Assembly (NCBI GenBank): GCA_018398765.1
Contig: JAHBMJ010000109.1
Coordinates: 1 to 15,000 of the forward strand
DNA: 15,000 nt
DNA from: Chromera velia
Lineage: Eukaryota > Sar > Chromeraceae
Reading direction: 5' to 3'
Position 1 is the stretch's first letter. The number at the start of each line of letters is the position of its first letter. The notes beneath the pieces were generated by a model that did no database searches, was not told the DNA's origin, and was given only the letters and a program-made list of their open reading frames with translations. Positions 1 through 9,600 of this stretch are shown piece after piece. The position numbers were made by a program, and so were the translations under genes.

Positions 1-186
1 GGGGGGGGGGCGAAAGTGTAGCTGAGCGTCACTTTTGTCTGTGAACCAGCCAGCCGTTTTTTTGTTTTTTCTTAATTTCTCCCACCGATATCTGCTGCGA
101 ACCTATTCAGAGTTGAGTCAGACCCCCTTTCTTTGTCTGCTCAAATTCTGCAGGGCGACGCTTCCGAGACAGAAGGAGGGAGCGGC
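1..186 (+). other. 5' flank with probable 3' splice site
   Basis: The window opens with a G10 run. The stretch before position 153 is pyrimidine-rich and ends in ctgcag, matching the acceptors of the downstream introns. The frame from 154 is open and phase 0, reaching ATG 187 after 11 codons. Either a coding exon lies left of the window, or this is a 5' UTR intron. No promoter motif can be supported. Confidence 0.5.
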
Positions 187-636
187 ATGGGAGAGGAAAG
201 TAACGAGCCGGGTGACATGATCGAAACGGGCATCAGAGGAGAAGGGGGGGACTCTAAGAGGCAAAGGATAGAGGAGACCGGCGACGGGGACGGGGACAGA
301 GATGGAAGGGGGGGGGGAGGCCGGGACTCCAAGAAGCAGAAGAGGGAGGAGACGGAAGAGGCGAGGGAAGACAATCGTGCAGATGAACAGGGCACAGGAG
401 CCTCAGGAGAAACAAAGAAGCAGAGAAGAGGCGAGAGGGAAGAGAGACTTGACAGGGAGCTGGCAGAGGAGACGGAAGAGAGAAATTCAGCAAGTCTGAG
501 AGTGCAGGCTGGAGGACCTGCAAAGCCTTCTGGTCCTCCTGATACGGCAACGTTTCTGTCTATTGTGAAGGAAGGGGGAGCTGAAGATGTGAAGAAACTT
601 CTAGGGGAAGGAGCGGATTTAAATGCGAGGACTAAA
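187..636 (+). CDS. Exon 1: charged head and ankyrin N-cap
   Basis: Encodes 150 residues from ATG 187. The first ~110 residues are rich in Glu, Arg, Lys and Gly with no predicted fold. The end (from DTATFLSIVKEGG to EGADLNARTK) is a capping ankyrin repeat with the usual LL.EGADLNA turn. The donor is gtcagt. The exon may extend left to 154 if the acceptor at 152-153 is used. Confidence 0.8.
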
Positions 637-3600
637 GTCAGTCAGGCAGCCATTCCCTTTCTGCTTACCTCAGCCTCTGCGCAGGTGTTTGCATTTACCC
701 ATCCCCCACACAAAATTTTCCTTTGAATCCCTTTGGAACTTCAGGTTGACAAGCGCTGTACCCCCACTTCTTTCTGATGTCTTGCCTCATCAAACTTTAC
801 TGCTTCTTCTCATCCCTTTTCTTCGTCTGCAGGAAGGATGGTCCGCTCTCCATATTGCGGCAGACCGAGAACAGCCGTCTCCAGAGATCGTGCAGATTCT
901 GGTGGAGGCGGGGGTAGACGTGAAAGCGGTGGACAAGGTGAGAGAATGGAAAGGCTTTTGAGCGCGCTGTTTTCCTTCATGACATCTATTTTCAGGTGAT
1001 CTTCTCGTGCTGCAGAGCAGTGCTCTGACGGCTGTGTGTGAAAAGAAAAAGAATTTTGAATGCATGCTCAGAACTGCAAGCTCTCCTCGATCCCCTCCCG
1101 TCTCTCCGTCGCGTGCAGGAGGGATGGTCTGCCGTTCATGTCGCTGCCACAAGGAAACAGCCGTCCCCTGAGACAATCAAAGCGCTGGTGGAGGGGGGGG
1201 TGGATATCAAGGCGGTGACTAAGGTGAGTGAACGCAGAAGTTTTCCTCATATTTCTTCGTTCATCTTTAGTGTCCCCCCGATGCCAGCGATTTTCTCCTG
1301 CAGGCTCTTTAGTTTCTTTTGGTCCTGAAGCTCTGCCTTCACTTTCCGCTTCGCTCATTTCCATTTGCTCCGCGGGAGTTGCATCTCACGAAAGTGACCA
1401 TTAGAGTGCATTAGAGGCTCTGAGTCAATTGCATGCATTGCAGGATGGGGCTAGCGCCCTACACCTCTCTGTCCTCTACGGACACCCTCGCACGGTGGCG
1501 ACGCTGTTGGAGGAGGAAGCGGACGTGACAGCTGTGAACAACGTCGGTCTTCGCTTGGTCGTTTGGTCTCTGTGATAGACTTTTATTCGTGCAAGTTTGC
1601 TGCTCGCTGCGTGAAATTCTGGACTCATTGCACGTGTATTCTTGTGTTGTCTGATTGATAGACGGATACGTAGGGTTTGGACTGTCGTCACAGCCAAAGA
1701 TGGAAAGCTTCTTATAAGCAGGGTGGGAGTGGTAATGCGAAAGGGTTCTCTTGCGGTTGTCGATCGGGTGTCCCTTGTTTTTCTGTTTTTGGGCATCACA
1801 AAAGACGGTGGTCGGTTCTCTCTGCCATTCTTTTTTATGCTTCTTCAGAACGGATGGCCCCCTCTTCACTGTGCGGCAAATCGAGAAGAGCCCTCCTTGG
1901 AGATCGTGAAGATTCTGGTGGAGGCGGCTGCAGACGTGAAGGCGGTAGACAAGGTGAGTGGATAGGCTCTTTAATTCTAAAGGTCTCGTTCGAGTCTTGC
2001 ACTCGATTGAGGCATATCCTGTTCTTCACTCCTCTCTTCTTCTGACTTTCGTGACTGCATGACTCAGAGTCACACATAGACTTTTTCACATACGCCAACC
2101 GGGATCTTCTTCCCCCCATCTCCCTGAGGCTTCCTTTGCTCTTTGGTGTATGCAGAACGGCAGGACGGCCCTTCACCTCGCGGCAGGACGGGACGATCAT
2201 CTTGAGGGTCTCATCAAGACGTTAGTGGAGGTGGGGGTGGACATCACGGTGGTTGATGAGGTGAGTGAGCGGAACTGCCTCCTCGTTCTCTGTCTCCCTG
2301 CACATAGCAGACGCATTATTTGGTTATCCAACTCTGAGGCATTTATGCTGCAATTTCTAGTTTCCGAATCGTTGGTTGATACGCATAAAGGGACCCTCAA
2401 CTCGCGTGAGGCTGGAACTGTGATCGAAGATTCGTTGCAGACAGGACGCACTGCTCTGCATTCGGCGGCTCTGCAAGGACACCCACAGACAGTGGCGGTG
2501 CTGTTGGAGGCGGGTGCGGATGCGAAGGCTGTCGATAAGGTGAGGATTTGCCTGCTCTCATGAAAGCCACCTTCAGGCTGCTCTCGGAAGTGTAAAGATA
2601 TTGAGGTTCGATTTCGTGGGTCCTAGCGTTGTCTGTTTCACAGATGCTCATGCAGTTTCTTCTCCTTTTATGTCCCCGTTGCCAAAGATGTGGAGCAGTT
2701 TGCGAGAGCATAAGGCATCAGCTGAGTGATGGGAGGGGTCCATTCTCCTTTTTTTGTTTTTATTGGAAAGACAGAAGACTTTGGATCGATCGGATGGCTA
2801 ATCGAAACAAAGGGTCCAACAATACCCCTGTCGGCCATTGGTTTAATTTGCAGGTCGAGTGGCCGGCTCTCCATCATGCTGTGCTTCGAGAACAGCCGTC
2901 TCCAGAAATCGTGAAGATGCTGGTGGAGGCGGGGGCAGACGTGAAGGCGGTGAACGAGGTGAGCGACCAGCGAGCGCTCCAATTTGTGTCCATGTCTTCT
3001 CATAATTCCTCCCAACTCCCGTCTCCCTCCCGTTTTTGGTATCTGTGCTAGATTGAGCTAGCGTCGAAGAGGTGCCACTCGGCTCTTTTCTTGTCTGGTC
3101 GTCAAAGCTTGACTCAGGACACATGTGCACCTCCTTGACGCTGCAACTGTGTGGAATCCTCGCAGCGCGGGGACAGCGTCCTTCACTCTGCCGCGCTGTA
3201 CGCACACCCTGTGGCAGTAATGGCGCTGTTGGAGGCTGGGGTCGACGTGAAAACAGCCAATGAAGTCAGTACGTTTCGATCTCAGACTGCTGCATTTCAG
3301 CTAGCCTGTGTCGGGAGATCCGGATCCCCGGTGATGAGTGGCTTGCTGTGTTGGTCTTTCCCCTCAGATCGAAGTAGCTTAGAGCGGCTCTTGTTGGGTG
3401 TCTGGTTTTGTCATTACCAAAGACGAGGAGGAAGAAACTGTTTGTGAGATCAGAAAACATCAGGGGCGGTAGGGAGGGAGCATTGCGGGCTCGACGGCGA
3501 TCTGATGTCTTTTCTTCCTTTTGGTTTCATCGAACAGGTGGTTGGAAAAAGGTGGTTTGATTGAAGCTAGCACAAGGATTGCCGGCTCTGTTTTCCATTT

Positions 3601-6600
3601 TTTTCTTTTTCTCTGCAGGACGGATGTCTAGCCCTTCATCGTGCGGCGATTCGAATACCGCCGTCCCCCGATATCGTGAGAATGCTTGTAGAGGCGGGTA
3701 CTGTTGTGGAGGCAAAGGACGAGGTGAGGGTTTGGAGACCATGTTCTCTTTGTCTTTTGCAAAAAGAGCGGGATTGTTCTTGTTTCTGTTTGGATCTTTC
3801 CGGTTTGAAATTCTCGACCATTTGAAAAAAGACGTGTGTGTCTCTTTCGGTGTTAATTCTGTAGTCCAACTAGCTAGCGAGCGCCAGATCGAGTCTGGAT
3901 TCGTTCGATCTCCTCTCAATTCCAGTCTGCCCGCTTTCCTTTCAAATCGTGAAGTGCCTCTGCATGTGCCTCGCCTGCAGGGAGCGGAAACTGCCCTGCA
4001 CAAGGCGGCCAGAACCGGACACCCTCAAACGGTAGAGGCGCTCTTGGAGATGCGTGCGGATGTGAATGCGGAAGACAATGTGAGTCTGCGTCCGCCAAAG
4101 GATGAATCTTCGACGTTTGTGCAGGGAAATTGCATTGCGTCCGTTGTGCTTGCGAATCCGTTTTGTGAACTTTATTCGTCTCTCACGTTTTTTTTTTCCC
4201 TCACGGTGCGGTCTTTTCGAGCTTCTTGTGCATCTGTGGAAGTTTAACGGTTGAGAGAAAGCCAGTCCTTTGTCAATGAGTGTCAAGTTCTGCATGAATG
4301 CGGATGACTTGTTCACAACATTGAGAAGACTGAGCCTTGCTGTCGAATTGTCCCTGTCACTTATGCAGGTAGGATGGCCGGCCCTTTTCTTTGCCGTGAG
4401 TCGAGAAGAGCCGTCTCCTGAGCTTGTGAGGATGCTGGTAGAGGCGGGGGCAGACGTGAAGGCGGTGGACGAGGTGAGTGAGTAGATGGACAGGGTGAAG
4501 GCGTTTCAAGTTCTGCTTAGAGTTGTTCTCAGTTTCTAACTTCCAGTTCTGCCTTTGCATGCTGAGAAGATGGGAAGTGGATAAGGTGAACAGATCGAGA
4601 ACTTCTTTACATCTTGTTTTGTCTCCTTTCTGTACAGGCATTCCCGTTTGTTGGTGGTGGTGGTGCTGTTGTCGTTGTTGTTGTGACGCTGCACAGGGAC
4701 AGGCTGAATCCTGAAAAGTCGAGGTCGACGGTTTTTCTTCCTTCTGCGTATGTGCAGGACGGGTACTCCGCACTTCATGTCGCTGCCAAACAAAAACTTC
4801 CATCCCCGGAGATCATCAAAATGCTCGTGGAGGCGGGAGTGGACACCAAGGCGGTGGATGAGGTGAGCGAAAAGAGAGTGGCTTCCTCTTTTGAGTCTGT
4901 CTATCCTTTTCATTCGGCTCTTTCAAGTAGACAGGAAGAGACTTGCCGTTGAAGCGAGCATCTCTGACTCTGTGGCCCTTTCTCGCATCCGCGTAGGAGA
5001 AAAGCGAACCGCTCAGCGAATGATTTCGCTCATGAATGCGCGGCTCTATTTCAGGATGGAGAAACGGCACTTCACTTCGCAGCTGGGTACGGTCACCCTC
5101 TGGCAGTGTCGGCGCTCTTGGAGGCGGGGGCGGATGTGAATGCTGTCGACGACGTAGGTCTTTGATGTTTTTTCCTGCATGGGCACGCTCGCACAGAAAC
5201 TGTATTTTTTCTCCTGTCGCTACATTCTTCTGAAGGCAATGTGGATTTTTTCTTTTTTGCAATCTGGTCTGTGGCGAAAATAGGGATTTTTGTTAGTGAC
5301 TCGAAACTGTCCGAGGAACGATGCGTGAAAAGACAGACCTGTTCCCTTCGTTCTTTTTGGAATGCGTGAATCAATTTGAGGATGGCCGCCGAAAAGGAGT
5401 TTCATGACTGTATTGGTTGTTGTTCCTTTTTTCTTTGCCCTTGCAGTCAGGATTTTCAGCTCTTCTATCGGCGGTAGACCGAGAACAGCCGTCTCCCGAG
5501 ATAATCAAGATGCTAGCAGAGGCGGGCGCAGACTTGAAGGCAGTGGACAAGGTGAGTGAGGAAAGCAAGGAAGGGGGTAATGCCCTTACAAGTGCCGTGT
5601 GTTCTTTGTCGCGAGAGACTGTCCCGTTCCGGCTCTGCTTACAATTGACGGGAACAACTGCCGTGTCTCATTGGAGAGCGGGGTTTTCTTTTCCCTCTCT
5701 TCCGTGCACGTGCAGGACGAATGGTCTGCCCTTCATTTCGCCGCCAGAAGAAAAAATCCGTCCATCGAGATTATCAGGGCGCTAGTGGAGGTGGGGGTGG
5801 ATATCGAAGCAGTGGACAAGGTGCGTGACACGAAAAGATTCTTTCTGTGGAGGACTGTCTCTTGTTTGTCTGTCTGCCCGTTTTTGTTCTTTTGGCTTTC
5901 ATTGAGTTCGGCCTCTCTCGTTGTGTGGAGGCTTCAGTGAGCATGTCAGAGAGTTATTTAGACACTGTGGTGCCGTGCATCTGCATCGACAGTATACAAA
6001 GCGTGCGTCCCGTCGTTCTTCGTGCGTATGTGGGGCTCAACTTCAGGATGGAAATACTGCCCTGCACTGCGCGGCTGCTGGCGGGCACCCCCGAATAGTG
6101 GCGGCGCTCTTGGAGGCGAGCGCTAATGTAAACGCTGTCCGCAAAGTGAGTTTGCTCCTGTTGCTCGTCTTGGGCCTTGGTGTGCTTTCACATCGAGGTC
6201 GCATTCCAGCTTTCTCCTTTTTGGGTAGGCATTCACTCCGGGTTGAGTTGCTTCGTACATTCTTTCACAAGAATGTCATACACAGGTCGAAGGGTTGTCA
6301 ATTACACACGAAAGAAAGTCTCGTGCTGGCGACGTACAAAAGTGCCTTCTTTCCGTTTTCCCATTCTTGACTGACTTTCAATAGTCTGGCTGCTGAATTG
6401 AGCTGCTCAATGGAGATTGAATGCATGAGATGACTTTGCTTTTGCTGCTCTTGCAGGACGGGTTGTTGGCTCTGTTCTTTGTGACGAATAGGAGAGAGTC
6501 CTCTCCCGAGATTGTAAGGCTGCTGAAGGAGGCGGGTGCAGATATGAAAGCAGTGGACAAGGTGAGTGAGTAGATGAGGGCTACTTTTAATGCGACTCGT

Positions 6601-9600
6601 TTTCTTCTCGACAGGTGTTCCCTTTCTTCTCTACAGGTCTTCCTGTTTGACTCAATCTCAGACTCAGTGCTGGCCAGTCAGAGCTACACACTGTAAAAGG
6701 ATGATGACCGCTTTGCCTTTTTGATTCTGTGCATGTGCAGAACGGGAGGTCCGCCCTCCACATGGCAATTCGAAGAAGCGAGCCGTCCCTTGAGACTATC
6801 AAGGCGCTCGTGGAGCCAGGGGTCGATGTAAAGGTGTTGGACAAGGTGAGTGATGAATCAGAGTTGATGAATACGCTTCTCCCTCCTGCAGTCAGTCAGA
6901 TGTATCTATCCTGTCTGGGAAGAAAGGCCAGCTTCTCATCGACATGCTGAATGAAGTCGGACCTATGGGGCCAATATTTGGGGGTGCGAAAGTGCTGACG
7001 TTCAATCAGTAAGGAAACTGCCTGACAGATCAAAGTCTTTGGAGGCGATGTAGATGAACACGCGGAGCAATTCACACACCTTCCTTGTGTATGGAAAATG
7101 ATTGTGCAGAGGAGGAAAACGGCAGCTGACTACGCCCCAGATCGTCCAGACATCGTTCAGTACCTTCGGAGAGCAGGGGAGATTCAGGACGCAGCAGAGC
7201 GATGGTCTCTCAGAGATGCCGCTGCCTGTTTCCGGGCTTGTCTCCTTCGGGCCCGCCGCCCCGCGTCTCTAGACCCTTCCCCCTCTTCTGTCCCTCGTCT
7301 CACTGAAACTGACGGTCTCTGGGGTCTTCCTGTTGAAGCGTGGGGTGAGATGGTCAGGATCCTCCGACTGATTGGCGTCAAAGAGGAAGAGCACATGTCG
7401 GGGGGTCCGCCCTTAGGAGCCGCCTCTCTTTCTCCCCCAGTCGCTGCCGCTGCTGCCGCCGCCGCCGCTTCTGTTTCCCCAGCGTCTCTCCGCGTGCGTA
7501 CCCTCTCCTCTCTTTTGAGTGAGGGGATGGCCGCAGTGCAGGGCCTGAAGGAGGCACTCAACCATGCGGACGCCTTCAGGGCTCTCCAGGGTTCACTCAG
7601 AGAGAGGGTGGAGGAGGGAAACAGTCGGTATCTCTCGCATCGTGACAGAGAGGTTGTGGCAGAGGCTCCTTGCCCCATAGCAGCAGAGGAGACGATCAAA
7701 AGAGACACAGCAAGACTGGAGCTCCAGGAGGCCCTCAGAGCATCCCTGCGTTTGGGGAATGCCGCCTCAGAGAGTCTGCGTGCCTTGGCAGAGAGGACAG
7801 GTGACAGCAGTCCCAGTGTTGATCGCGTTTCCGTTGAGGTGCTTGCAGAGCATCTTGAAAAGGCTTGTACAGAGATGAGCCGAGGGGATGCCCTTCCCCC
7901 ACCCCAGTCAGACTCCTTCGCAGACCTCTCCTTCGCGCAACTGTGCAAAGAGACACTCTGTCTGGCAGATGAGTGGGTGGAGGGACGGAAGGCTGCAGTG
8001 AGAGAATTGCGCTCAAGGGTAGAGTCAGCTAGGAAAAATTTTGCAGAGAGATTGTTTGGGGACGTTTCTTTGCTCCCCCCAGAAGAGAGAGTGTGCGCAG
8101 AGTTGGAGAGTGCAGAGAAGGCACAGACAGAAGTGCATCTGCAGATGCAGCGACTAGATGACGCACACTCATCGAGAGAGAACGGAAAGGGGGTGGTGAA
8201 ACAGATTGTAAGGATGTGTGTTGAGGTGTTGCGCCGTCTTCGAGAGGTGATTGGTCTGAGTGATCTGATTGAGACTGCAGAGAAGGAAGCAGGGCAGACA
8301 GCTCAAGGTGTGTGCCTGTATGAGGAAGGTGGGGGTTCCGAGAGTCCCCTCGCCCGTCCGCTTTCGTCTCTGTCAGGATTCTTGAGAGAGCACGAACAGC
8401 AGAAGAAGAACGAGAACAGACTAGAACTCAAAATCGCACTTGCACGAGTTGAAGAAGACGAAGAGGAGGCAAGAAAGTTGGAGATAGAATTAAGAGTGCT
8501 CAGAGAAAGCTCAAACGGAAGAGATCTACCTGCGTCAATAGCCCGAGAGCGAGCGCGTCTGTTGTCTCTCGCCTCTCTCCACTTCCCTGAGCTTTTGTGG
8601 GAAGGCGGCACCTTCCTTCCCCTTGTCCGTCTCGATGTCCAGCAGGTGGTCCGCACTGAGGCGCCCTCTATGTTAGAGAGGGGGCTATTGGTGCAAGGGC
8701 GCATCTGTAGCCGCGACTTCACCAACGAGACGCTGATATCCGAACCCTCTCCTCAGTCAGGCAGATTCGCACGGGTGACTGCGTGCTCAGATTTGCAGGG
8801 CGGTCAGTGGGTGTTGAAGAGGTATGAGATCGGGGGAGCGGGAGGAAGTCGGTACTTCCACCGACAGGCAGCGATGTTGCAAGATTTGCTTCACCCACAT
8901 CTCGTGCACGTGACTGCCGTGTGGCAGGAGGGAGCCTACGGCTTTCTGCAGATGCCTAGATACCCGGGGGGTGACCTCGCTGCCTGGATGGACGCCCGTC
9001 CGGCAGAGGGGGGGAGGGACTCCCGGGAGAGTCTGCGGTTGGCAGAGGACCTCCTGTCTGCCCTTGCCTTCCTCCACCAGAGAGGAAAAGTGCACTGCGA
9101 CGTGAAACCAAATAACATCTTTCTGACTGCTGCAGGTCGGGGAGTGTTGGGGGATTTGGACGGGGTGAAGGACGTCAATCCCGCAGCAGCAGCACCCGAC
9201 AGCGTCCTGCTTTTCCCCGTCGCTGCCACCACCTGTCTGCACACAACGTCTGGGTATGTGGCACCGGAGGTGAAAGGGGGGGGGCGGATGACCCCCGCCG
9301 GTGACGTATTTGCCGCAGGGGTTGTTCTTCAGGAGCTCTTAGGAGGGGGGGTGTTGGAAGGGGAGCCGGAGAGAGCAGAGGCGTTTCGGGAGATGCTCGG
9401 TCGAATGCGGTCAGACGATCCGTCTGCCCGTCCGTCAGCGTCAGAGGCTCTTCAGTCCCGTCTCTTCTCTCGCGAAATGGCAGAGACAGCGCAGTGCGTC
9501 GCGTGTTATGAAGTCCTCCTGTGCAGCCGCGGTGTGTCCTGCACCGCCCCCTCCCCTCACTTCCTTTGTGCCGAATGCCTCAACAGACACGTCGAGGCAC

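Noticed and set aside
833-6845. Regularly spaced ~100-bp similar segments resembling an array of repeats and spacers
   Set aside because: The segments are coding exons with splice sites and diverged sequence. Spacer lengths vary from 164 to 354 bp, so this is neither CRISPR nor satellite DNA.
7184-7948. 254-codon antisense open frame inside exon 20
   Set aside because: It is a shadow of the coding frame on the + strand, with no recognisable domain.
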